The notes under the pieces: generated by a model
Database searches by the model: none
What the model was told of the DNA's origin: nothing
Seen by the model: the letters and a program-made list of their open reading frames with translations, nothing else
From: Luteolibacter sp. Y139
GTDB taxonomy: Bacteria > Verrucomicrobiota > Verrucomicrobiia > Verrucomicrobiales > Akkermansiaceae
NCBI RefSeq assembly: GCF_038066715.1
Contig: NZ_JBBUKT010000001.1
Coordinates: 744,001-808,000 of the forward strand
Length of the DNA: 64,000 nt
Direction: 5' to 3'
Shown: positions 27,778-35,332 of the stretch, in pieces
Layout: each line of letters starts with the position of its first letter
Position numbering within the stretch: the stretch's first letter is position 1
Made by a program: the position numbers and the translations under genes

Positions 27778-27900
27778 CCGCGAATGCAGGAAGGACTACA
27801 TCGTTAAACCATTGGTCGCCGGTTCGAATCCGGTCCCGCACGTCGGGTAGCTCAGTCTGGTAGAGCAGTGAAAAAAGCGTCCTTCCGATCCTAGTCGTGG
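27778..27900 (+). ncRNA. Y-RNA-like unit 6 with complete permuted tRNA mimic
   Basis: Outer stem CCGCGA (27778-27783)/TCGTGG (27895-27900); inner stem GGAAGGAC (27789-27796)/GTCCTTCC (27879-27886), perfect. The module at 27818-27866 is T-arm GCCGG-TTCGAAT-CCGGT, a short acceptor CCCG/CGGG with a 5-base loop, TA, and D-arm GCTC-AGTCTGGTA-GAGC. Confidence 0.88.
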
Positions 27901-27921
27901 ATCTCCCTTCTAACACTCAAT

Positions 27922-28049
27922 CGGCGAATGCCGGTGGAACTACATCACTCATAATGACCAGGCCGCCGGTTCGAGTCCGGCCCGGGCGGCAAAAAAGCCC
28001 GGTAGCTCAGTTGGTAGAGCAGGAACGTTTCACCAATCCCTTGTCGCCG
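27922..28049 (+). ncRNA. Y-RNA-like unit 7 with complete permuted tRNA mimic
   Basis: Outer stem CGGCGA (27922-27927)/TCGCCG (28044-28049); inner stem GGTGGAAC (27933-27940)/GTTTCACC (28027-28034). The module at 27965-28020 is T-arm GCCGG-TTCGAGT-CCGGC, acceptor CCGGGC/GCCCGG with a 9-base A-rich loop, TA, and D-arm GCTC-AGTTGGTA-GAGC. Confidence 0.9.
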
Positions 28050-28057
28050 TCCCCTTT

Positions 28058-28189
28058 CATCGTGAATGCCGCGAAGACTACAATGACTCTGGTGCCGAAA
28101 GGCGTGCGGGTAACCAACCCCGCCGGGCGCAATGCCTGTGGCGGAATCAGACGCATCAGAAGGAAGTCTTCGCCCACCTTGTCACGATG
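28058..28189 (+). ncRNA. Y-RNA-like unit 8, divergent distal domain
   Basis: Outer stem CATCGTGA (28058-28065)/TCACGATG (28182-28189), perfect; inner stem GCGAAGAC (28071-28078)/GTCTTCGC (28166-28173). The 5' strand GAATGCCGCGAAGACTACA matches the array. The distal part has a GCC-GAAA-GGC hairpin and a GCGGG-TAACCAA-CCCCGC hairpin in T-arm position without a TTC loop; no D-arm. It ends 33 bases before the rtcB start. Confidence 0.8.
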
Positions 28190-28222
28190 ACCCTTTCAAG
28201 CTCCATTCCATCCAGATATCCC

Positions 28223-29704
28223 ATGACCATCCACAAGACCGACGAAGCCCTCGGCTTCCTCCCTCTCCCCGGTGACAACGGCAAGCCGATCACCGTGGTC
28301 GGCACCGACGCGATCCGCGATTCCTTCGACCAGACCTGTCTCGATCAGGCCGTGAACTCGCGCATGGCTCCGGGCGTCACCGATGTGATCCTCAATCCCG
28401 ACGGCCACGCCGGCTACGGCGCACCGGTCGGTTGCGTGATGGTTTCGCCAACCCACATCTACCCGGGCCCGGTCGGGGTGGACATCAAGTGCTCCATGTC
28501 GCTGCTCCAGCTCGATATCCCCGAGGACGCGATCGTCGATAAAGCAACGCGCCGAGCGCTGATCAATGCCATCGTTGAACGCACTCCCACCGGTGCCGGC
28601 CGCGGCCAGCGCTCGGTGAAGAAGGCCCGCCGCGTGGACCAAGTGCTCGGAACCCGCGCCGTCACCGAAGGTGCGGTAGCGGACGTCTGCGAAGCTCTCG
28701 GGATCCCACCCGAGTGGGCATCGCGATGCGAAGACTCCACCCATCACGGCCACGATGGGACCTACGATGCCCTTCGTACTCGCCTCGATTGGATCCTCGC
28801 CCAAGGACGCATCCGGAACTTCGCCGACAAGATCGGACAGCTCGGCTCCTACGGCGGAGGAAACCACTTCGGCGAATGCGAGATCACCCGCATCACGGAT
28901 CGCCCGTGGGCACGTGACACTGCGAAGTCCTTCGGCCTGCAGGATGGGAAGGTCTCCTTCCTCAGCCACTGCGGATCGCGCGGCTTCGGGAACCTGCTCG
29001 CGCAGGGCCAGTTCAAGGACTTGGAAAACAAGTTCCGCACCTGGAGCACCCCCTTCCCGGCCGGTGACAAGCAGCTCGTCTACGCCCCGCTTGGAACCCC
29101 CGAAGCGGACGCCTACCTCGATGACATGGCCCTCGGCGCGAACTTCGCCACGGTGAATCACCTCCTGATCAATGCCCTCGTATTGGAGGCATTCCAGGAA
29201 GTGCTCCCGGGCGCGAAGGGACAGCTCGTCTATTTCATCTCGCACAATATTGCGCGGGAAGAAATCGTCGACGGCCGCAAGTCGTGGGTCCACCGCAAGG
29301 GCGCGACTCGTGCGATCCCCGCCGGTCACTTCTCACTCGCCGATACGCCGTTCGCCTCGACCGGTCATCCGATCCTGCTCCCGGGAAATCCCCGCGATGG
29401 CTCGGTCGTCATGGTCGCGAAGGCCGGAGCCGAACGCACCGCCTGGTCCGTCAATCACGGCGCCGGTCGCCGCATGGGCCGCAAGCACGCAGCCCGCACC
29501 CTCGACCAGAAAGCCGTGGATGCCGACTTCGACGCCAACGACATCCTGTCCAACTGCCGCAAGTATCCCATCGACGAAGCACCCGACGCCTACAAGGACT
29601 TCCCCGAAGTCCTACGCAGCGTCGAGTCCGCCGGCCTCGCAGAAACCGTAGCCAAGCTCCAAGCTCGCTTCGTCATCAAGGACGAGGCCGCCGCCGATGA
29701 CTAA
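28223..29704 (+). CDS. rtcB: RtcB, tRNA-splicing/RNA repair ligase
   Basis: RtcB joins 2',3'-cyclic phosphate or 3'-phosphate RNA ends to 5'-OH ends using GTP and Mn2+. From ATG 28223 the protein has 493 residues, longer than E. coli RtcB. Metal ligands are visible: GVDIKC (D87, C90), GGNHFGE (H215), SHCGSRG (H249), SHNIAREE (H341); the guanylated catalytic His is in NHGAGRRMGR (H412). An alternative ATG at 28187 would begin inside the 3' strand of Y-RNA unit 8. It follows the Y RNA array and is separated from rtcA by a terminator-like hairpin. Confidence 0.95.
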   Translation: MTIHKTDEALGFLPLPGDNGKPITVVGTDAIRDSFDQTCLDQAVNSRMAPGVTDVILNPDGHAGYGAPVGCVMVSPTHIYPGPVGVDIKCSMSLLQLDIPEDAIVDKATRRALINAIVERTPTGAGRGQRSVKKARRVDQVLGTRAVTEGAVADVCEALGIPPEWASRCEDSTHHGHDGTYDALRTRLDWILAQGRIRNFADKIGQLGSYGGGNHFGECEITRITDRPWARDTAKSFGLQDGKVSFLSHCGSRGFGNLLAQGQFKDLENKFRTWSTPFPAGDKQLVYAPLGTPEADAYLDDMALGANFATVNHLLINALVLEAFQEVLPGAKGQLVYFISHNIAREEIVDGRKSWVHRKGATRAIPAGHFSLADTPFASTGHPILLPGNPRDGSVVMVAKAGAERTAWSVNHGAGRRMGRKHAARTLDQKAVDADFDANDILSNCRKYPIDEAPDAYKDFPEVLRSVESAGLAETVAKLQARFVIKDEAAADD

Positions 29705-29708
29705 CCTG

Positions 29709-29741
29709 AGGAGGGGGGACACTCTTGTCCCCCCTTCTTTT
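29709..29741 (+). terminator. Strong hairpin between rtcB and rtcA
   Basis: GGGGGGAC (29713-29720) pairs with GTCCCCCC (29727-29734) around a six-base loop, followed by TTCTTTT. It looks like a rho-independent terminator and may reduce rtcA expression relative to rtcB, or protect the 3' end of the upstream transcript. Confidence 0.7.
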
Positions 29742-29777
29742 AGGCGACACTAGTCTCGCCTCTCTCCGACCTCCTTC

Positions 29778-30794
29778 ATGAAACCTCTCCAACTCGACGG
29801 CTCCGCCGGCGGCGGCCAGATCCTCCGCACCGCGCTCTCGCTGTCCATGATCACCGGCCAACCCTTCCGCATCACGAACATCCGCGGCAAGCGCTCTCGA
29901 CCCGGCCTCATGCGCCAGCATCTCACCTGCGTGAAGGCAGCCTGCGAGATCTCCGGCGGCATCGCCGACGGCGCGGAAATCGGCTCCACCGAACTTGTCT
30001 TCCGCGCCGGCAAAGTACGAGCCGGATCGTACCAATTCGCCATCGGCACCGCAGGCAGCACCGGACTCTTGTTCCAGACCCTGCTGCCCGCGCTCTGGCA
30101 CGCAGACGGGCCCAGCACCCTGCGTCTCGAAGGCGGCACCCACAATCCGCTCGCCCCTCCCTTCGATTTCCTCGAACGCGTCTTCCTGCCCACCCTGCAG
30201 AAAGCCGGCATCGAAACCTCCATCTCACTCGAAAGCGCCGGCTTCGCCCCGGCCGGCGGCGGCACCATCATCGCCACCATCCATCCCTGCACCAAGCTCA
30301 CCCCGCTCGACCTGTCCGCCCGGCCAGAGTCGACTGGCTCGCGGATCCGCGTGCTCACCCGTCACCTCCCGCTCTCCATCGCCGGGCGGATGCTCGATGC
30401 CGCCCTCGAGGTGCTCCCCTGCAGGGACGCCACCGTCGAAAGCTGCGAACCCGGCCCCGGTGCCGGCGTCTGCTGCCTCGTCGAAGGCCAGTTCGGCGAC
30501 CTGCGCGAGCTCACCAGCACCTTCGGCGAGCAAGGCGTTGGCGCCGAGAAACTCGGCCATCGCGCCGCCAAGCTGATGCAGGATTTCCTCGGCTCCGGCG
30601 CTCCGGTGGGCCGATGTCTCGCGGACCAGCTTCTACTTCCCATGGCCTTAGCCGGCGACGGTCGCATCGTCACCATGTCGCCGGACGCTCACGTCCCGAC
30701 CAACATCGCGGTGATCGAGAAATTCCTGCCCGTGAAATTCCACGTCAGCGATGGCGAGCGGGGAACCAAGGTGATCGAGGTCACCCGTGATTGA
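29778..30794 (+). CDS. rtcA: RtcA, RNA 3'-terminal phosphate cyclase
   Basis: RtcA converts RNA 3'-phosphates to 2',3'-cyclic phosphates with ATP, producing substrates for RtcB. The 338-residue protein starts with the family signature LDGSAGGGQILRTALSLSMI, has RPGLMRQHLTCVKAA and the glycine motif SAGFAPAGGG (about 153-162), and the adenylated His near residue 307 in DAHVPTNIAVIEKFL. It is the last gene of the repair operon; the next gene starts 43 bases further on. Confidence 0.95.
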   Translation: MKPLQLDGSAGGGQILRTALSLSMITGQPFRITNIRGKRSRPGLMRQHLTCVKAACEISGGIADGAEIGSTELVFRAGKVRAGSYQFAIGTAGSTGLLFQTLLPALWHADGPSTLRLEGGTHNPLAPPFDFLERVFLPTLQKAGIETSISLESAGFAPAGGGTIIATIHPCTKLTPLDLSARPESTGSRIRVLTRHLPLSIAGRMLDAALEVLPCRDATVESCEPGPGAGVCCLVEGQFGDLRELTSTFGEQGVGAEKLGHRAAKLMQDFLGSGAPVGRCLADQLLLPMALAGDGRIVTMSPDAHVPTNIAVIEKFLPVKFHVSDGERGTKVIEVTRD

Positions 30795-30837
30795 TCGCTT
30801 GCCCGCAAGGCTCGGACCGGCCTTTCATCCGCCCGCG

Positions 30838-31491
30838 ATGAAACCCGGCCTGATTTTCGACCTCGATGGCACCCTGATCGATTCCCTGCCCGGCATCGCC
30901 GCCTCCTTGAATCGCGCGCTCGTGAGCTGTGGCCTGCCCAGCCATCCCGACAGCGACGTGCGCCGCTTCATCGGCAATGGCTCCTATGAGCTCGCCCGCA
31001 AGGCGATGCCGGACGGCTCACTCCCCGATGACATCCTCGACGTCGAAACCGCCTTCAAGGACGACTACGCCCTCACTTGGCCGGAAGGCACCGCTCCCTA
31101 CGATGGCATCCACGAGTGCCTCGATGCACTCGCCACCGCAGGCTTCAAATTGGCAGTTCTCTCCAATAAGCCCCACCCCTTCACTGTCGAAATCGTACAA
31201 CGCCTTTTCCCCGGCGTTCCCTTTGACCCCGTCTTCGGCCAGCGCCCGGACACCCCCCGCAAGCCGCATCCGGACGCCGCACTCCAGATCGCCCGCTACT
31301 GGGGACTTCCGGCCGAGCGCTGCCGCTTTATCGGCGACTCCACGGTGGACCTTGAAACCGCCCGCGGTGCCGGGATGCCCGCCATCGCCGTCGGCTGGGG
31401 CTATCACGACGCTCCCGCCCTGCTCGCCGCCGGAGCCGGCGAGGTCTTGAAAAAAGTGACGGATCTGGACGCGGCCCTCGCCGGTGCCTGA
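30838..31491 (+). CDS. HAD-family phosphatase, phosphoglycolate phosphatase-like
   Basis: From ATG 30838 the product is 217 residues. It has the HAD motifs: FDLDGTLIDSL (nucleophile Asp), VLSNKPH (motif II Ser/Asn), KPHPDAALQIA (Lys), and GDSTVDLETARGAGM (acidic motif IV). A helical cap (about 15-85) is typical of Gph. Gph removes phosphoglycolate, including that released from damaged DNA 3' ends, so a repair link is possible but not shown. A longer reading frame opens at 30787 inside rtcA, but the internal ATG gives the family N-terminus. Confidence 0.85.
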   Translation: MKPGLIFDLDGTLIDSLPGIAASLNRALVSCGLPSHPDSDVRRFIGNGSYELARKAMPDGSLPDDILDVETAFKDDYALTWPEGTAPYDGIHECLDALATAGFKLAVLSNKPHPFTVEIVQRLFPGVPFDPVFGQRPDTPRKPHPDAALQIARYWGLPAERCRFIGDSTVDLETARGAGMPAIAVGWGYHDAPALLAAGAGEVLKKVTDLDAALAGA

Positions 31492-31677
31492 TCCTCAGTC
31501 AAATCCGCGTCAGCGACGGGAATCTCGCGCATGATCGGGAGCGTGCGCTATGCAAATGATGCCGCGTTTTCCACAAGAAGGGAGTGGCAAAATCGTCAGG
31601 GATGGTCCAGTCTGCTAGGTGGATAGGGCGGATAAAACCGCCGTCCATTCACCCATAAACAAATAGGAGAATAGACC

Positions 31678-32265
31678 ATGCAAACCGCAAACGTGAACCT
31701 GCCAATAACGGTCACCGTTCGTCATGAAGCTGTGACCGATTCGCTGCGCGACTACGCCCAAAAGAAGATCGAGGGTCTCCACCTCGACTATCCGCGCATT
31801 ATCGAAGCGAAGGCCATTCTCGACGTTCAGAAAAACCGCCACATCGCGGAAATCATCCTTTTTTGCGCCAATCACATCACGATCGAGGCCCACACCGAAG
31901 GGCAGGATATGTACGCCGCCATCGACGAAACGATCGACAAGATCGCCCGCCGCATGCGGAAGCACAAGACGCGCCTCATGAAGAAGAAGCGCCCGCACCG
32001 GAATGACTCCATCCGGCACCTCGACGAGCGCTACTTCCGTGACGAGATCATCGACCACCCGGAAGAATCCGAGTCCGATCCCGAGCCATTCCTCGTGCAT
32101 CCCGAGAAGTACCGTCTCAAGACGATGTACAAGGAAGACGCCGTCATGGAACTCGAACTCTCCGACCGCCCCTTCGTCCTCTACAAGAGCGCGCGCCGCG
32201 GTTGCCTGACCATCCTCTACCGCCGCAAGGACGGCGAATACGGAGCCATCGACATCAAGGAATAA
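31678..32265 (+). CDS. hpf: Long-form ribosome hibernation promoting factor
   Basis: The 195-residue protein has the N-terminal S30AE ribosome-binding domain (about 1-105; ITVTVRHEAVTDSLRDYAQKK, MYAAIDETIDKIARRMRKHK) and the C-terminal dimerisation domain (about 135-195; ELSDRPFVLYKSARRG, YRRKDGEYGAIDI). Long HPF dimerises 70S ribosomes into inactive 100S particles in stationary phase. An AGGAG site at 31665-31669 is well placed. The 186 bases upstream contain a short GGCGG/CCGCC hairpin and no gene. It is terminated at 32292-32328. Confidence 0.95.
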   Translation: MQTANVNLPITVTVRHEAVTDSLRDYAQKKIEGLHLDYPRIIEAKAILDVQKNRHIAEIILFCANHITIEAHTEGQDMYAAIDETIDKIARRMRKHKTRLMKKKRPHRNDSIRHLDERYFRDEIIDHPEESESDPEPFLVHPEKYRLKTMYKEDAVMELELSDRPFVLYKSARRGCLTILYRRKDGEYGAIDIKE

Positions 32266-32291
32266 CCTGACTTTCTCAACCCCGACATCTC

Positions 32292-32328
32292 ACGCCCGCC
32301 CGGCCTAGCCGCGGCGGGCGTCTTCTTT
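32292..32328 (+). terminator. Rho-independent terminator after hpf
   Basis: ACGCCCGCC (32292-32300) pairs with GGCGGGCGT (32313-32321) followed by CTTCTTT. It lies between the convergent hpf and AddA-like genes. Confidence 0.85.
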
Positions 32329-32344
32329 GAAACGGGGCCGCTAC

Positions 32345-35332
32345 CTATAAGACAACCACCTCGCGAAGCTTCGTCGAGAGCAGCACGCAGCCAACTGGAA
32401 CCTCTCCAAACGCCTTCGAAAGCACGTCCCGGTAAGCAGCCATCTGACCGGCATAGCGCTCCGCCAATTGCTCCGCCTTTTCCACGGCATCTGTCTTGAA
32501 GTCGATCAGTTCCAGCGCAGTGACCTTCCCATCATCACCCCGGATCACATGAAGTCGGTCAATCACTCCGCTCAGCCACTTGCCATCGAGGATCGCCTCC
32601 ACCGGTTGCTCCCGGAACAGCGAGACGTTCCGCCCCTTTCGAGAGAGAACCTCATTAACTGCAGGTTTCGCCAGAAGCCCGCGGATCAGTGCACCTGCAT
32701 CGCCCGGCGGCAACTTCGGCGGATCATCGTCCACCCAGCCAATGCGCTCGAAGAGCGAGTGAACGTCGCGCCCCAAGGCCATGCCCGCCAGGGACGGCAT
32801 CACCGCATGCACCGCCTTCGCTCCCGAGGGAGAGGTGCGGGCCCGGCGAGGCTTCGCCACACCTAGCTGGGGAATCGGCGGCTTCACCACGGACTGGCGA
32901 TCCGGCACATCGCGCCACCACCCCGGATCGCCGGACTGGAAGCTGTCACCCGCCGAGCGGGCGATCCAATTCGCGGGAGATTTCCACTCGCCCGGATCCT
33001 TCCGCGACTTCGGCACCTCCGGCAGCAGCACATAGAGCCCGCGCTTCGCCCGGGTGAGCGCCACGTAGAGCACACACATCGCCTCATAGCGCTGGTCATC
33101 CGCCCAAGCCTCCTCCGCTGAGCAAAGCGAGGATACCAGCGAGCGAACCCACGAAGCCGGCGGCGCAAGCAACCACGGGTCTCCCGCATGCAAGCCGCGG
33201 GCCACATTGAAGTCGCCGTGATTCGGCACCTGGGCGTCTTCCATTTCCGGCAATACCACGACATCGAAGCCAAGGCCCTTCGACTTGTGGATGGTGAGCA
33301 CCTGCACCGCCGCCGCACCGGGACTCTGCGGGATCTCCAGGTCAGTGATCCAGCGCACCACCTCGCGCGGCGTTCCGGCACCGGAGGCATCGAACTCCGC
33401 CAGCGCACCGATCACGTCTCCTGCACGACGCCGCGAGAACTCGGACATGTCCTTCCACAAGGGCTCGACGAGTCCCTCCACCATCGCGGCAAAGCCATGC
33501 TCGCGCGCCGCCTTCAGCAGGCCTTCCCAAGCCGCTTGCCAATGTTCACCATGACGCTCCTTGAGAATCCCATCCAGCGGCGACATCGCAATGACCTGCC
33601 GCGCATAGGCATCATTCGGATCCGCCAGCCAGCGGATCAGGTGAAACAGCGCCACCCCCGGTGCATTGTCCGCCACCGGCTGGCGACGGCCCTCTTCGAT
33701 CACATCGAAGCCCTCGTCGCGCAGCATCGCCGCCGTGGCGCGGACTTGGCTATTCGTCCTGACGAGGACACCGCATGTCAGATTCTTCTCGCCGACTCCG
33801 ATCTCGCGCAAGAGTTCCACCAAGCGGTCTTCCCGATCATCTTTCGCCACCACCTCCACACGCGCTTCACCGGTGAGGTTCGGCTTGGCCGCCACGTGAT
33901 CTTCCCACTGCCAGCGTCGCTCCATCTCCGGGCCGAAGAGTTCGCGAATGGTCGGAAAATCCCCGCACACGGCATTCACCAGATCCAGCACCGCAGGACA
34001 GGAGCGCCACGACTCCGGCATGGTACGCGTCGCGAGACCGCCGCCATAGCGATGGCTCACTTCGTCGAAAAGAGTCACATCACCACCACGCCAGCCGTAG
34101 ATCGCCTGCTTGCGGTCACCCACGACGAAGAGCGTGCCATCGTCCCGCGTCGTCGCCTCGTCCAACAGCGGAACCAGACCCTGCCACTCGGCCAGGCTGG
34201 TGTCCTGGAACTCATCGAGCAGCCAGTGGTCGTAGTGGCCATCGAGGCGGAAATCGACCGCCTCGCGGCGCAGACGTGACTCCTCGTCCTTCGTCCAGCG
34301 CCCCAGCAATACCTTCACGTCATCGAAGCCTAACAGCCCCTTGCGCCTCAGTCTCCGCTCGCACTCGTCATCCAGGCTGGCCACCAGATCTGCCACCGCC
34401 CGGGTTCGCCCGACCGACGCCGCCAACTCGCAGCCGGCCAGCAAGCGGAAGACCTCACGCCAGCGGCCGGACGTTGCTTCGGAGAAACGCACCAAGGTCC
34501 TGCCAAACGGCACCTCGATCACACCCTCCGCAGAGACTGCCTCTAACAAGCGCTCGAAAAGCACACCCGCCTTCGAAATCTTGCCGCTTCCCACCGTGTG
34601 ACCCTCGAATTGATCCAGCAGCTTCAGCGCCGACTCTGGCAAGCCATCCTTCCGGAGCGCATCTAGCAGCGTGCGTTTGTCGCGCTCCCACGCCTCCACC
34701 TCCGGCAATCCCGCGAAAAGCGCCGCCCCGCCCCATCCCTCGAGTTTGACACCGGTCTTCCACAGCCCGTGCCAATGGCGAAGAAACTCCTCGATATTCC
34801 TCAGCACGCTGGTGCCTTCCTTGCCCATCGTCGCACGACGGAAAGCATTGAGAAAATCTTCCGCACCCTCTCGCTCCAGCGCAGCACCCAGCAACTCCGT
34901 GAGCATGTCGGACATCGCGGCTTCCAGCTTCGGACCTTCGATCAATTCGAAGGTGCCGCCGGTAAGACCCAGCTCATACTGGAACCCTCGTACCACACGG
35001 GCGAAGAAGCCGTCCATGGTGCCGAGCTGGAACACCGGCAGCACGCGGATGATCCGCGCAAGGGTCTTCCTCGCATCGAAAGGTTCGCCGATCTGGGCAC
35101 CGAGCTTTTGCTCCTCCTCCGGATCCATCGCACAATCCGCGAGCTTCGATAGCACCGAGTCCGCGAACTCCCCCGCCGCCTTCCGGGTAAAGGTAAGCGC
35201 CACAATGCGGCCGGGATCCACCTCGCGAGAGCCGACCAGGCCGATCACACGATTGCCCAGCTGGAAGGTCTTCCCCGACCCTGCCGAAGCCAGGATCATG
35301 AGATTTTTGGAAAGGATCGAAGGCACGCTCAC
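32345..35332 (-). CDS. AddA/RecB-like UvrD-family helicase with C-terminal nuclease
   Basis: The GTG at 35332 overlaps the stop of the AddB-like gene (GTGA). The product of 995 residues has UvrD-family motifs: Walker A ASAGSGKT (about 15-22), motif II DEFQDTS, VGDRKQAIYGWRGGD, TIHKSKGLGFDVVVLP and VALTRAKRGLYV. The C-terminal RecB-type nuclease domain has GVIDRLHVI, ELIDFKTDA and QMAAYRDVL, i.e. the D...D-x-K...Q-xxx-Y pattern. Together with the AddB-like partner it should process double-strand DNA ends for RecA loading. Subunit naming (AddA versus RexA) is by architecture. Confidence 0.88.
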   Translation of the reverse strand: MSVPSILSKNLMILASAGSGKTFQLGNRVIGLVGSREVDPGRIVALTFTRKAAGEFADSVLSKLADCAMDPEEEQKLGAQIGEPFDARKTLARIIRVLPVFQLGTMDGFFARVVRGFQYELGLTGGTFELIEGPKLEAAMSDMLTELLGAALEREGAEDFLNAFRRATMGKEGTSVLRNIEEFLRHWHGLWKTGVKLEGWGGAALFAGLPEVEAWERDKRTLLDALRKDGLPESALKLLDQFEGHTVGSGKISKAGVLFERLLEAVSAEGVIEVPFGRTLVRFSEATSGRWREVFRLLAGCELAASVGRTRAVADLVASLDDECERRLRRKGLLGFDDVKVLLGRWTKDEESRLRREAVDFRLDGHYDHWLLDEFQDTSLAEWQGLVPLLDEATTRDDGTLFVVGDRKQAIYGWRGGDVTLFDEVSHRYGGGLATRTMPESWRSCPAVLDLVNAVCGDFPTIRELFGPEMERRWQWEDHVAAKPNLTGEARVEVVAKDDREDRLVELLREIGVGEKNLTCGVLVRTNSQVRATAAMLRDEGFDVIEEGRRQPVADNAPGVALFHLIRWLADPNDAYARQVIAMSPLDGILKERHGEHWQAAWEGLLKAAREHGFAAMVEGLVEPLWKDMSEFSRRRAGDVIGALAEFDASGAGTPREVVRWITDLEIPQSPGAAAVQVLTIHKSKGLGFDVVVLPEMEDAQVPNHGDFNVARGLHAGDPWLLAPPASWVRSLVSSLCSAEEAWADDQRYEAMCVLYVALTRAKRGLYVLLPEVPKSRKDPGEWKSPANWIARSAGDSFQSGDPGWWRDVPDRQSVVKPPIPQLGVAKPRRARTSPSGAKAVHAVMPSLAGMALGRDVHSLFERIGWVDDDPPKLPPGDAGALIRGLLAKPAVNEVLSRKGRNVSLFREQPVEAILDGKWLSGVIDRLHVIRGDDGKVTALELIDFKTDAVEKAEQLAERYAGQMAAYRDVLSKAFGEVPVGCVLLSTKLREVVVL

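Noticed and set aside
27230-27863. Short open frames of 60-116 codons across the Y RNA array on both strands
   Set aside because: They follow the repeated hairpin sequence, show no protein-like composition, and the covarying stems explain the conservation.
27579-28020. Possible ordinary tRNA genes from the T-arm and D-arm sequences
   Set aside because: The arms are in the order T-arm, acceptor, D-arm within each hairpin; there is no anticodon arm and no CCA end. Pairing a D-arm with the next unit's T-arm does not give a matching acceptor stem, while in-unit pairing is near perfect.
27178-28189. CRISPR array
   Set aside because: Units are unequal (77-132 bases), each is a self-complementary hairpin with matching ends, and there are no identical direct repeats or cas genes.
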